A DNA stretch of 64,000 nt, taken from the NCBI GenBank assembly GCA_045132775.1, contig JBGUSX010000116.1, forward strand, positions 1 through 64,000. Reading direction: 5' to 3'. A program made the position numbers and the translations under genes. The DNA comes from SVTX01 sp045132775 (lineage in GTDB: Bacteria; Bacillota; Clostridia; Oscillospirales; CAG-272). Shown in pieces: positions 32,950 through 41,567 of this stretch (within the stretch, counting starts at the first letter, position 1; every line of letters begins with the position of its first letter). Below the pieces are notes generated by a model. It ran no database searches, had not been told where the DNA came from, and was given only the letters and a program-made list of their open reading frames with translations.

Positions 32950-35595
32950 ATGAATTCCTACAACGAATTACCGAAGACGTATTCCCCCTCCGAATTTGAG
33001 GACAGGATATACGCCGAGTGGTGTGAAAAGGGATATTTCACGCCCGACAAAAACAACACAAATCCCTCTTTTTCAATAGTTATTCCCCCTCCGAACGTCA
33101 CGGGTCAGCTCCATATGGGTCACGCGCTTGACGAGACTCTGCAGGACATTCTCGTTCGTTACAAGAGAATGCAGGGCTACAACACCCTTTGGGTCCCCGG
33201 TACCGACCACGCGGGCATTGCGACACAGATAAAGGTTGAGGAGAGACTCCGCGTTGACGAGGGTCTTTCACGCTACGACCTCGGCCGCGAGAAATTCCTT
33301 GAGAGAGTTTGGGGCTGGAAGGACACATACGAGGCTCGCATCACAGGACAGCTGAAAAAGCTCGGTGCTTCCTGCGACTGGTCAAGACAGCGTTTTACTA
33401 TGGACGAGGGCTGCTCAAAGGCGGTTCGCGAGGTATTCGTTAATCTTTACGATAAGGGACTTATCTACCGCGGTCACCGTATCATCAACTGGTGTCCCCG
33501 TTGTCTCACCGCTCTCTCCGACGCTGAAGTTGAGTACAAGGATCAGCCCGGAAACTTCTGGCACATCAAGTACCCCATCATCGGTGAGGACGGTTACGTT
33601 GAGGTCGCGACCACGCGTCCCGAGACTATGTTCGGAGATACCGCGGTTGCGGTCAACCCCGACGACGAGAACACCAAGCACCTTATAGGCAAAAAGGTTC
33701 TTCTCCCTATCGTAAACCGCGAGATCCCCGTTATCGCCGACGATTACGTTGAGATCGGCTTCGGTACGGGCTGCGTTAAGATCACTCCCGCGCACGACCC
33801 CAACGACTTTATGGTCGGTCAGAGACATAACCTTGAGCAGATCAAGGTCATGAACGACGATGCTACAATGAACGCTTATGCAGGCAAGTACGAGGGCATG
33901 GACAGATACGCTTGCCGTAAGGCTCTCGTTGCTGATCTTGAGGCTGAGGGATATCTTGTAAAGGTTGAACCACACGACCACAACGTTGGCGTTTGCTACC
34001 GTTGCGGAACCACCGTTGAGCCTCTTACGAGTGACCAGTGGTTCGTTAAGATGAAGCCCCTCGCAGAGCCTGCCATTGAAGCCGTTGAGAACGGCTCGAT
34101 CAATTTCGTTCCCGAGCGTTTCTCCAAGAACTACTTTAACTGGATGAACAATATTCTTGACTGGTGCATCTCCCGTCAGCTCTGGTGGGGTCACAGAATC
34201 CCTGCGTTCTACTGCGACGAGTGCGGCGAGATGACCGTCTCCAAGACAGATATCGACACCTGCCCCAAGTGCGGCGGCAAGGTCCATCAGGACGAGGACG
34301 TGCTTGACACCTGGTTCTCCTCTGCTCTCTGGCCCTTCTCGACTCTCGGTTGGCCCGAGATCACCGAGGATCTCAAGAGATACTATCCGACCGACGTTCT
34401 CGTTACGGGTTACGACATCATAACCTTCTGGGTATCTCGTATGATCTTCTCGGGTCTTGAGCACATGGGTGAAAAGCCCTTCTCTACCGTGTTTATTCAC
34501 GGTCTTGTCCGTGACGCGCAGGGACGCAAGATGTCAAAGTCGCTCGGAAACGGTATCGATCCTCTTGAGGTCATCAAACAGTACGGCGCAGACGCGCTCC
34601 GCTTTGCTCTTGCAACGGGTAACTCGCCCGGAAATGACATGAGATTCTCGGACGAGAAGATCGAGGCGGCAAGAAACTTTGCAAATAAGCTCTGGAATGC
34701 TTCAAGATTCGTACGTATGAACCTCACGATCGATGAGATCAAGCTCCCCGAGTCCGACAAGCTTGCACTTGAGGACAAGTGGATACTCAACGAATTCAAC
34801 GCGCTGTGTGAGAACGTTGTCACTAACCTTGACAACTTTGAGGTAGGCGTTGCTCTCGGCGCGATCTACGGCTTTACCTGGGATATCTTCTGCGACTGGT
34901 ACATTGAGCTTGCAAAAGCTCGTCTTAACGAAAAGGACACCGAGGCAAATCTCGTTTGCCAGAACGTTATCGCATACGTTCTCTGCGGCACCCTGAAGCT
35001 TCTCCATCCCTTTATGCCCTTTATCACCGAGGAGATCTATCAGGCTCTTCCTCACGACTGTGAGAGCATTATGATCTCGGATTATCCCAAGGCTTGCGAA
35101 TGCCGCGCGTTCCCTGCCGATGCGGAGAAAATGACCAAGATCATCGACGCTATCAAGGCGATAAGAACGAGAAGAAGCGAGATGAACGTTCCTCCGTCCA
35201 AGAAAGCCAAGGTTTACCTTGCAACAAAGTACGCGGACATTTTCGCAACTGCCGAGGCATTTTTCAGCCGTCTTGCATCTGCATCCGCGCTCGTAGTTGC
35301 CGATCAGTTCGATGAGAACGAGGTCTCCGCCGACAATGCGGTACAGATAATCACCGACTCGGCTACTATCTTCCTTCCCCTTTCCGACATAATAGATTTC
35401 GAGAAGGAAAAGGCAAGACTTGAGGGCGAGAAGAAGAAGCTTGAGGGCGAGATCGAGCGCATTGAAAAGAAGCTCTCCAACGAGGGCTTCGTGGCAAAGG
35501 CTCCCGCGGCGGTAGTCGAGGGCGAGCGTGCCAAGATGGCTAAATACCGCGAGAATCTTGACGGTATCATTGCCGCTCTTGCAAAATTAAACTAA
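32950..35595 (+). CDS. valS: Valyl-tRNA synthetase
   Basis: An 881-residue class I synthetase. HMGH (55-58) is the HIGH motif and KMSKS is at 527-531. Zinc-like cysteine pairs CDECGE and CPKCGG lie in the insert. The editing domain contains ATTRPETMFGDTAVAVNP. The C-terminal coiled coil (EKARLEGEKKKLEGEIERIE) is typical of ValRS and clamps tRNA. Start ATG 32950 follows AAAGGAAC; longer frames run into the T-box terminator. Regulated by the T-box upstream. Confidence 0.98.
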   Translation: MNSYNELPKTYSPSEFEDRIYAEWCEKGYFTPDKNNTNPSFSIVIPPPNVTGQLHMGHALDETLQDILVRYKRMQGYNTLWVPGTDHAGIATQIKVEERLRVDEGLSRYDLGREKFLERVWGWKDTYEARITGQLKKLGASCDWSRQRFTMDEGCSKAVREVFVNLYDKGLIYRGHRIINWCPRCLTALSDAEVEYKDQPGNFWHIKYPIIGEDGYVEVATTRPETMFGDTAVAVNPDDENTKHLIGKKVLLPIVNREIPVIADDYVEIGFGTGCVKITPAHDPNDFMVGQRHNLEQIKVMNDDATMNAYAGKYEGMDRYACRKALVADLEAEGYLVKVEPHDHNVGVCYRCGTTVEPLTSDQWFVKMKPLAEPAIEAVENGSINFVPERFSKNYFNWMNNILDWCISRQLWWGHRIPAFYCDECGEMTVSKTDIDTCPKCGGKVHQDEDVLDTWFSSALWPFSTLGWPEITEDLKRYYPTDVLVTGYDIITFWVSRMIFSGLEHMGEKPFSTVFIHGLVRDAQGRKMSKSLGNGIDPLEVIKQYGADALRFALATGNSPGNDMRFSDEKIEAARNFANKLWNASRFVRMNLTIDEIKLPESDKLALEDKWILNEFNALCENVVTNLDNFEVGVALGAIYGFTWDIFCDWYIELAKARLNEKDTEANLVCQNVIAYVLCGTLKLLHPFMPFITEEIYQALPHDCESIMISDYPKACECRAFPADAEKMTKIIDAIKAIRTRRSEMNVPPSKKAKVYLATKYADIFATAEAFFSRLASASALVVADQFDENEVSADNAVQIITDSATIFLPLSDIIDFEKEKARLEGEKKKLEGEIERIEKKLSNEGFVAKAPAAVVEGERAKMAKYRENLDGIIAALAKLN

Positions 35596-35641
35596 AGCCA
35601 CTTAAATTTCAATTTTTGATTTGTCAAGCAGATTAATTCAT

Positions 35642-35718
35642 CGTAGGGCGGGGGCTTGCTCCCGCCGTTGCGTTGATTTATAAAGGGTTTCACGGCGAGA
35701 GCAAGCCCCCGCCTTATG
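35642..35718. repeat. Inverted-repeat element after valS
   Basis: GGCGGGGGCTTGCTC (35647-35661) is the exact reverse complement of GAGCAAGCCCCCGCC (35699-35713), enclosing 37 bases. The CGTAGGG...CCGCC ends resemble the hairpin inside the T-box leader (GGGCGG...CCGCCCCTACGG). No T tract, so a repeat is a better call than a terminator. Confidence 0.65.
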
Positions 35719-35766
35719 ACATGACGGTTAGACAAACACAATTTATAAACCTAAAAAGGTAAAAAA

Positions 35767-36594
35767 ATGAAAACAAAACACATTTTTCTTGATATAGACG
35801 GTACACTTGTGGGTTATGACTCAAAGATCCCTGCGTCTGCGCTCAAGGCTCTTCAAATGGCTCAGGCGAACGGGCACAAGATAATAATCGCGTCGGGTCG
35901 TTCGTACGGTATGATCTACCCCGATCTGCTCAAAACCGTAAAATTTGACGGAGTTATCGCGTCGGGCGGTGCGTGCGTTATCGTTGACGGCAAGGTAATT
36001 TTTGAAAGCTTTATTGAGGGCGATGATCTCGCTTTCGTTATCGACTATTTCAGAGCCAACGGAATAAATTATCTCCTTATGACCAAGGACGAGCTCTATG
36101 CCGAGCCCGTATTCAACAATTACGTTATTCCCGGAATGATCGCAAACGGATACTCAAAGGAGCTTGTCGAACAGGCGTACGGCTGGAACACCGAGGTCGA
36201 AGACGTCAGACTTGTCAAGGGCGGCGAAAAGCTCGCATACTTCACTTCTCCGTTCCTCCCCGATAAGATTTCAAAGGATCTTGACGGCAGATTTTACGTG
36301 GTTGATTTCAGCGTTGGCAAAGTAGGCGGAAGCACCTACTTTGGCGAGATGAACAATGCAGGTGTCACAAAGGCAAGCGGAATTGACGAGTACCTTGCAT
36401 ACGTCGGTGCAACCATCGAGGACACGATAGCATTCGGCGACAGTGCAAACGACCTTGAAATGCTTGAGCACGCGAACATTGCCGTTACAATGGGCAACGG
36501 CACCGAGGCGGCAAAGGCAGCGGCGGATTTCGTCACGACAGACGTTGATAAGGACGGAATCTATAACGCTTTTGTAAAGCTTGGCTTGATTTAA
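35767..36594 (+). CDS. HAD-superfamily Cof-type phosphatase
   Basis: A 275-residue hydrolase. DIDGTL (9-14) has the nucleophile Asp; IIASGRSYGM is motif II, and GDSANDLEML (about 220-229) is motif IV, binding magnesium. The large cap insertion between is of the Cof/type IIB kind, which usually acts on sugar phosphates or nucleotide-like phosphates. AAAGGTAAAAAA precedes the ATG. It is likely transcribed on its own or by readthrough from valS, and is followed by a terminator at 36633. Confidence 0.88.
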   Translation: MKTKHIFLDIDGTLVGYDSKIPASALKALQMAQANGHKIIIASGRSYGMIYPDLLKTVKFDGVIASGGACVIVDGKVIFESFIEGDDLAFVIDYFRANGINYLLMTKDELYAEPVFNNYVIPGMIANGYSKELVEQAYGWNTEVEDVRLVKGGEKLAYFTSPFLPDKISKDLDGRFYVVDFSVGKVGGSTYFGEMNNAGVTKASGIDEYLAYVGATIEDTIAFGDSANDLEMLEHANIAVTMGNGTEAAKAAADFVTTDVDKDGIYNAFVKLGLI

Positions 36595-36632
36595 AAATTT
36601 TTCCGTATTTGTGTAACCTTTTATAAAAAACT

Positions 36633-36693
36633 GCGACTTTATAAGTAGAGAGGCAAAAAATGCCTTGTGATCTACTTACAAAGTCGCTTTTTT
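36633..36693 (+). terminator. Terminator after the HAD phosphatase
   Basis: GCGACTTTATAAGTAGA pairs with TCTACTTACAAAGTCGC, with an inner stem AGGCA/TGCCT in the loop; TTTTTT follows at 36688. Confidence 0.85.
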
Positions 36694-36712
36694 GCGGCGG
36701 AAAGGACACGTT

Positions 36713-37666
36713 ATGAAGAAAAGAATTATTATCACACTTCTCTGCCTTGTTTTATCGTTTACGCTTGTTACTGTTTTTGCGTCTTGCGAGGCATCGAGTG
36801 ACAAGGGATTTATGAATGAATCGATGGATGCGGGAGCCGCGGGCTCGGGCGAGGACGTCAAGCTTGAGATCGGAGACTCGCAGATCGACAAGGGGGATGG
36901 CGAATACGAGCGCAAGATAATCAAGACCGCACATATCTCCTCCGAAACCAAGGATTTTGACGGCGCGATAAAGAAGCTTGAGGCTCTTCTGACTGAGGCA
37001 AACGCTTATATCGAAAGCTCATCCGTGCGCGGAGTCGGCTACAACGTTGACAAACATGGCAGGAGCGCAAGCTATACGATCCGCGTGCCTGCGGACAAAT
37101 TCGATGCACTCAACTCGGGCCTTGACAACATTCTCAACATCACCTCATCGTCGAGCAATGCGGACGAGGTCACGAGCAAATATTACGATATCAAATCGCG
37201 CATCGAGGTGCTTGAGCTCCAGAAGGAATCATTGCAGAAAATGTACGACAATTACACCGATTACAGCGACGTGAATAGCCTTATTTCCTTACAGGATAAG
37301 CTTTTTGCAGTGATCGAGGAGATCGAGGCTTACGAGACTCAGCTCCGCCTTTACGACGACAAGATCTCCTATTCAACTGTTAACCTATCGATCAGCGAGG
37401 TTGTCGATTACACCGAGAACAAGGAAAACGACACGTTCTGGCAAAAACTCGGTACTTCCCTTTCTGACGGTTGGGAGACCTTCCTTGAGATATTGACGGG
37501 TATCGTTACCGTTATCGCATTCATTCTTCCCGAGCTCGTTGTTATCGCTATTGTGATCACTCTGATAATAGTTTTCTCAAAAAGGAGAAAAAAGAAAAAC
37601 AAGAAAAACAAGGAACCGATGAATGACACAACTCCTGATGATTCCAATCCTTACAGCAAAAAGTAA
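36713..37666 (+). CDS. DUF4349 domain lipoprotein
   Basis: A 317-residue protein. The signal peptide ends VFASC (Cys25), a lipobox. A DUF4349 domain spans about 65-260, with RKIIKTAHISSETKDFDGAIKKLEALL, YTIRVPADKFDALNSGL and a coiled coil around 165-215 (DIKSRIEVLELQKESLQKM). A C-terminal membrane helix (about 262-290) and a lysine-rich tail (KRRKKKNKKNK) follow, so it is tethered at both ends. Start ATG 36713 has AAAGGA upstream. The function is unknown; family members are envelope proteins. Confidence 0.85.
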   Translation: MKKRIIITLLCLVLSFTLVTVFASCEASSDKGFMNESMDAGAAGSGEDVKLEIGDSQIDKGDGEYERKIIKTAHISSETKDFDGAIKKLEALLTEANAYIESSSVRGVGYNVDKHGRSASYTIRVPADKFDALNSGLDNILNITSSSSNADEVTSKYYDIKSRIEVLELQKESLQKMYDNYTDYSDVNSLISLQDKLFAVIEEIEAYETQLRLYDDKISYSTVNLSISEVVDYTENKENDTFWQKLGTSLSDGWETFLEILTGIVTVIAFILPELVVIAIVITLIIVFSKRRKKKNKKNKEPMNDTTPDDSNPYSKK

Positions 37667-37673
37667 ATAGATT

Positions 37674-37980
37674 ACAAAAATATCCGCCGAGCTTTCGGCG
37701 GATATTTTTCAGACTGTCGAAAAAGCTGTTAGACCGCAAGGGATAAAAGACAAAGAAACAAACATTAAAAACTCACACGCAGGAAATAAGCACAAGGCAT
37801 TCATCGAGAATGCCTTGTGCTTTCTTGCTTTTTCCGTTTTTGCACTCTGGCGTACCCCCCGTACGCCGACGAATGCAAAAACGAAAAATCTACCTACCTT
37901 TTTCGACCTCTGCCAGCGTGTCGAGACTTTCTCGACACGCTGAAAAATATCCGCCGAGCTTTCGGCGGATATTTTTGTAT
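37674..37980. repeat. MITE-like element with terminal inverted repeats
   Basis: Both ends carry TACAAAAATATCCGCC facing inwards, each continuing into a full palindrome (ATCCGCCGA, four bases, TCGGCGGAT) and then TTTTTCAG. Inner parts include inverted TGTCGAAAAAG and CTTTTTCGAC. Between are further hairpins: CAAGGCATT...AATGCCTTG (37793-37817), GGCGTAC...GTACGCC and CAGCGTGTCGAGA...TCTCGACACGCTG. The ends can also work as terminators for the two converging genes. No gene is inside. Confidence 0.65.
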
Positions 37981-37983
37981 TTT

Positions 37984-38721
37984 TTATTGATCTTTTTTAC
38001 TTCTGTTATTCATGAATTTATTGAATTTCAAGGCTCCGAGAAAGATTCCGACAACTCCTATCGCACACACGAGCACGAAAACGATCCAGTGCCACGGCTC
38101 TGTGAACTTATCAAACGGTACGATCGAAAGCCCATATATTATCGTTGCAATTCCCACTCCTCTGCCGATGATTATCGACGGGAAGAACCAGCCGAGGTTC
38201 ATCTTAAGCGTTCCCGAGATCATAACGAGCGCGTCGTCGGGAAACATTGGGAAAAGCATCATCACGGGAAAGAATACGCTTCCGTTATTTCTCAAAAGCG
38301 TTGTTGCCTTTTCACAGTCCTCTTCTCCGAGCATCCACGCGCATACCTTATAACCGCCGAAGCGTCCGACAAGGTACATTGACGTGCTTGATATCACAAC
38401 TCCCGTAAAGACGATGATAAAAGCGGTCGTGGGATCGGGATATATAGCCTGTCCGAGCACGATGAACATCATTGTCGTTCCCGGGAGGAAGCACAGCACA
38501 GTTGTACAGACTATTTGCAGAAGTATGAACATTATCACTCCGATCCACGAGTCCGTGAAAGAATCAAGTATATGTACGTTTATCTGCATTCCGTCGTCGA
38601 AATTTAACACTCCGCACGCCCATAAAAGCAGCATTGCGACGACAGAAAACGAGACGAAGATAAGCAAGGTCAGAATACCCTTGAATATCGCTTTTTTATA
38701 TTTTACAAGAAAATCCTTCAA
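37984..38721 (-). CDS. VTT/DedA-like membrane protein
   Basis: A 245-residue protein with about six membrane helices and the VTT (SNARE-associated) core: FLPGTTMMFIVLGQAIY, YLVGRFGGYK and FFPVMMLFPMFPDDALVMISG, the last carrying the conserved F/P/D-rich re-entrant loop. The start is most likely TTG at 38721, five bases after GGAGGTCAGC; a TTG at 38733 that begins inside the Shine-Dalgarno is unlikely. Family members are linked to lipid scrambling or undecaprenyl-phosphate recycling. It follows queT by 22 bases. Confidence 0.85.
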   Translation of the reverse strand: MKDFLVKYKKAIFKGILTLLIFVSFSVVAMLLLWACGVLNFDDGMQINVHILDSFTDSWIGVIMFILLQIVCTTVLCFLPGTTMMFIVLGQAIYPDPTTAFIIVFTGVVISSTSMYLVGRFGGYKVCAWMLGEEDCEKATTLLRNNGSVFFPVMMLFPMFPDDALVMISGTLKMNLGWFFPSIIIGRGVGIATIIYGLSIVPFDKFTEPWHWIVFVLVCAIGVVGIFLGALKFNKFMNNRSKKDQ

Positions 38722-38743
38722 GCTGACCTCCAATTTAGTGAAT

Positions 38744-39271
38744 TCAAGTTATACGTCTGAGGGTTTTTTCTGCTCCTACAAGGAAAACTGTGCCTAATAT
38801 TCCGCAAGATATCACCTCTCCGAACAGGATAGTCAATGCGTAAAACGGTATGATCGAAGCATTTTGCGCATCGGGCGCGGTATAGCAGAAATAGCAAATG
38901 ACCGTCACTATGACCGTGTTTGCCAATATATTGGGGATCGTGCAGAGAAAACGCGAGATCTTCGCGTTTTTCATTTTTCCCATCGCGTACGCTCCGAGTG
39001 CGCCTATCAGCGTTGCGATAGGTCCCAGAAAGATATCGAGCGGTGCGCAAAACGTCAGGATATTTGCAAGCAGACATCCGACGTAGAGTCCCGGTATCGC
39101 CGCGGGAGTGACGAATGCAAGCACGATAAGGATCTCCGAAAACCTTATCTGTATCGCGTTTTTGTCAAGTCCCAAAGCCATTGAAAGATACGTCAGCGCG
39201 ACGTACATCGCGGCGATGAGCGCGGCGGTGCATAAAAATCGCACGCGCTTTACAGTGTTTTGTTTTGTCAT
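38744..39271 (-). CDS. queT: QueT family queuosine-precursor transporter
   Basis: A 175-residue protein with about six membrane helices, typical of ECF S-components. ALIAAMYVALTYLSMALG, IQIRFSEILIVLAFVTPAAIPGLYVGCLLANI and FGEVISCGILG match QueT. It should import a queuine/preQ1-type precursor together with a general ECF energising module, which is not in the window. A preQ1-I riboswitch (39327-39368) lies in its leader, giving independent support. Confidence 0.93.
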   Translation of the reverse strand: MTKQNTVKRVRFLCTAALIAAMYVALTYLSMALGLDKNAIQIRFSEILIVLAFVTPAAIPGLYVGCLLANILTFCAPLDIFLGPIATLIGALGAYAMGKMKNAKISRFLCTIPNILANTVIVTVICYFCYTAPDAQNASIIPFYALTILFGEVISCGILGTVFLVGAEKTLRRIT

Positions 39272-39326
39272 TTTTCTTTTCGCAGAGGTTGTCCTCTGCC
39301 GCGGTATGCACGAAGGCAGACCGCGC

Positions 39327-39368
39327 CCCTTAGTTTTATTTAGAGTGAGGATGGTTTCGAACTCACTT
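39327..39368 (-). promoter_or_regulatory. preQ1-I riboswitch of queT
   Basis: On the minus strand GTGAG-TTCG...CCTCAC is followed by the A-rich TCTAAATAAA and ACTAAGG, the preQ1-I aptamer layout (hairpin, A-rich tail, pseudoknot strand). Downstream, GGCAGA (minus; 39295-39300) can pair with TCTGCC just 3' of the aptamer (39315-39320) or with the following CCTCTGC (39282-39288), giving two exclusive folds ahead of the start codon. The region between folC and the aptamer has no clear promoter. Confidence 0.9.
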
Positions 39369-39394
39369 TATTTACTTTTTTGGTTTTGTTTTGA

Positions 39395-40672
39395 TTATTC
39401 TTTCGCGTTTTTGATTGCCTGTGCGACCTCGCAATACATATAGAGCGAGCCGAGGCTTATTATGGGCTTATTGTTCTCTTTTGCATAGGTAAGAGCCCCA
39501 TTAACCGCTGATGCAACCGAGTCGCACGCGACGGACACAATTCCCTTTTGTGCAAAGACTTTCGCATATTCAGAGGCAGAGAGTGCGCGAGGATTATCGG
39601 GCGTGAGGCAGAATACCTTTTCGGCGACGGACGCTATGCGGTCTGCCATATAATCGTAATCCTTATCCGCCATAACCCCCGTAATTATTCCGACCTTTTT
39701 TTCGCCGAAATACTGCTTGATGCTTGCAACTGCGCTATCTATGCCCTCGGGGTTATGTCCTCCGTCGGCTATGACGAGGGGGGATCGGCTTATGATCTCA
39801 AATCTCGCGGGCCATTTTACTGTTTTCAAGCCCTCGCAAATGGCAGTTTCGGGAATATTATATTCGCTTTCCTTGAGAATGTCAATCGCAGTAAGGCAAT
39901 TCGTTGCGTTTTCGGGCTGATACGTGCCGAGGAGAGATAGGAAGAGATCGGATCTTTTTTCGTAGTCAAAGAACGTTCCGTCAAGGGTGGTTTCCTTGAT
40001 CTTCAGAGTGCTTCTGTCGACCTTAAGCATCGGCGCACCGACCTCTTTTGCCTTATCCTGTATGACTTTCTCAGCTCTTTCGTCCTTGCCGCACCAGAGC
40101 ACGGGGACATCCTTTTTGATGATTCCCGCCTTCTCTGCGGCTATCTTTTCCACGGTGTCACCAAGTATTGAAGTGTGGTCGAGGGCGATGCCTGTAATGA
40201 CCGAGAGAATGGGAGTTTTGATGATATTCGTTGCGTCAAGGCGACCGCCGAGACCGCATTCGAGAACCACGATATCGCAATTATTTCTGGCAAAATACAG
40301 GAACGCCAGGGCGGTTATAAGCTCGAATTCGGTGGGCTTATCGGTCATTTTATCTGCTACGGGCTTGATGATCTCAACAAGCTCGCAGAGCTCGGAATCG
40401 CTTATATTTAAAGAGTTTATGCGCATTCTTTCGTTGAATTCAACGATGTAGGGCGAGGTGAAAAGCCCGACCCTGTAGCCTGCTTTGCGGAGGATACTGT
40501 CGGTCATGGCACAGAAGGAGCCTTTGCCGTTTGTGCCTGCCACGTGGATGAATTTGAGTCTGTCCTGGGGGTCTCCGAGTGCGTGGCAAAGTTCGGTCAC
40601 ACGCTCGAGTCCGGGCTTGCAAAACGTCCAATTTACCGAATGTATATATTCAATCGCTTCTGTATAGTTCAT
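39395..40672 (-). CDS. folC: Folylpolyglutamate synthase/dihydrofolate synthase
   Basis: A 425-residue Mur-ligase-fold enzyme. FIHVAGTNGKGSFCAMTDSIL (about 41-61) holds the P-loop; LFTSPYIVEFNERMRIN and LECGLGGRLDATN are further signatures. It adds glutamates to folate to retain it in the cell. The ATG overlaps the folT stop by four bases (ATGA), coupling uptake to retention under the THF riboswitch. Confidence 0.96.
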   Translation of the reverse strand: MNYTEAIEYIHSVNWTFCKPGLERVTELCHALGDPQDRLKFIHVAGTNGKGSFCAMTDSILRKAGYRVGLFTSPYIVEFNERMRINSLNISDSELCELVEIIKPVADKMTDKPTEFELITALAFLYFARNNCDIVVLECGLGGRLDATNIIKTPILSVITGIALDHTSILGDTVEKIAAEKAGIIKKDVPVLWCGKDERAEKVIQDKAKEVGAPMLKVDRSTLKIKETTLDGTFFDYEKRSDLFLSLLGTYQPENATNCLTAIDILKESEYNIPETAICEGLKTVKWPARFEIISRSPLVIADGGHNPEGIDSAVASIKQYFGEKKVGIITGVMADKDYDYMADRIASVAEKVFCLTPDNPRALSASEYAKVFAQKGIVSVACDSVASAVNGALTYAKENNKPIISLGSLYMYCEVAQAIKNAKE

Positions 40673-41223
40673 TGCAAAAACCCTTTCTCCATAAGCTTTT
40701 TTATCGATGTATTTTTATACATTATGCATAAAATCACAATTTCCAGCGGGGCAATCACAAAATAAAGCGGAATTCGCCATAATACCGCCCAATTATAGAA
40801 CGTAAAGAGTCCTATCGGCTTGATTATCATCGAGCCTACGACGTGGGCGATCGCTGACGGAAAAATGATCCTTGCGTAGCCGTTTTTCTTGAAAACGTAC
40901 TTCGCGAAAAATCCCGAGACGACTCCTATTGACGTAGCACCGAGTGTGACGATGAGATTGAGGGGGTATGCCTGCCCCGAGAGGAAGTAGCTGATGATAT
41001 CTGTCGCCGCTCCGACCACTCCGCCGACGATCGGTCCGAACATAATGCCTGCCATAAGTATCGGCAGGTTCTCAAAGGTGATGCGGAAGAGTCCTCCGCC
41101 AAAGTTGAGCAGAGTCTTACAGAAAATGCCGATGACCACGCTCATTGCCGTCAGCATTGCCGCCATGGTCAATGACATTACGGTGCCGAAAAGTCCGATC
41201 TTTTGTTTTCTCGTGTTTTTCAT
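40669..41223 (-). CDS. folT: Folate ECF transporter S-component
   Basis: A 184-residue membrane protein with about six helices. TMAAMLTAMSVVIGIF, LRITFENLPILMAGIMFGPIVGGVVGAATDIISYFL and LYFVIAPLEIVIL match FolT S-components. Start ATG 41223 has AGGAAAGGAGA upstream; the longer frame reads through the riboswitch and is rejected. The folC neighbour and THF riboswitch specify folate as substrate. The A, A' and T modules of the ECF complex are elsewhere. Confidence 0.92.
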   Translation of the reverse strand: MKNTRKQKIGLFGTVMSLTMAAMLTAMSVVIGIFCKTLLNFGGGLFRITFENLPILMAGIMFGPIVGGVVGAATDIISYFLSGQAYPLNLIVTLGATSIGVVSGFFAKYVFKKNGYARIIFPSAIAHVVGSMIIKPIGLFTFYNWAVLWRIPLYFVIAPLEIVILCIMYKNTSIKKLMEKGFLQ

Positions 41224-41290
41224 AAAAAAATCTCCTTTCCTCGCAGCATAAGGCAGGAAAGAAGAAAGACTTATTCTTTGGGTGCCGTAT

Positions 41291-41388
41291 GAAGCGGGAT
41301 GCAGGACGGTGACCGCGGAAATCTCTCCTTCGTCCGACCGGCAACTCCCCGTCCCGTCGGCACTTGACGCCATCATCCTTACTCTTCT
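41291..41388 (-). promoter_or_regulatory. Tetrahydrofolate (THF) riboswitch of folT
   Basis: Minus strand begins GAAGAGTA and GGATG, contains GCGTCAAGTGCC, GGGACGGGGA and GGACGAA, and ends GCATCCCGCTTC, matching the closing stem and conserved core of the THF class. Downstream, CTTTCCT (41255-41261 complement) can pair with AGGAAAG (41235-41241 complement) within the folT Shine-Dalgarno, so control is probably at translation initiation. Confidence 0.92.
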
Positions 41389-41447
41389 TTTTATCGCAGA
41401 AGTGCGAAATTTCGACCGAATTTTATCTTTTCGGTCATTACCTTATT

Positions 41448-41475
41448 ATTATATCACCAATTTTTGATTTGTCAA
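41448..41475 (-). promoter_or_regulatory. Promoter of the folT-folC-queT group
   Basis: Minus strand TTGACA (41470-41475), 16 bases, extended -10 TGATATAAT ending at 41448. Confidence 0.75.
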
Positions 41476-41519
41476 TAGCGTGCATAGATTTTCCGATTGT
41501 TTTTTTCAAATGCGGCGGT

Positions 41520-41551
41520 TAAAAAGTCGCGGCGGCAATTTGCCGCCGCGA
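41520..41551 (-). terminator. Terminator of the secreted-protein operon
   Basis: TCGCGGCGGCAA and TTGCCGCCGCGA form a 12-pair stem; on the minus strand it is followed by CTTTTTAA. It lies just after the small lipoprotein gene. Confidence 0.8.
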
Positions 41552-41567
41552 GATATTAAACTTTTTT

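Noticed and set aside
33415..34500. A 361-codon minus-strand frame
   Set aside because: Antisense to valS; low-complexity composition and no start signal.
37681..37978. Two unrelated duplicate terminators
   Set aside because: Kept as a possible explanation, but the extra inverted TGTCGAAAAAG and TTTTTCAG parts and the internal hairpins favour a single element.
41224..41376. Extended N-terminus of folT
   Set aside because: It would translate the THF riboswitch; the membrane protein begins at 41223 behind AGGAAAGGAGA.
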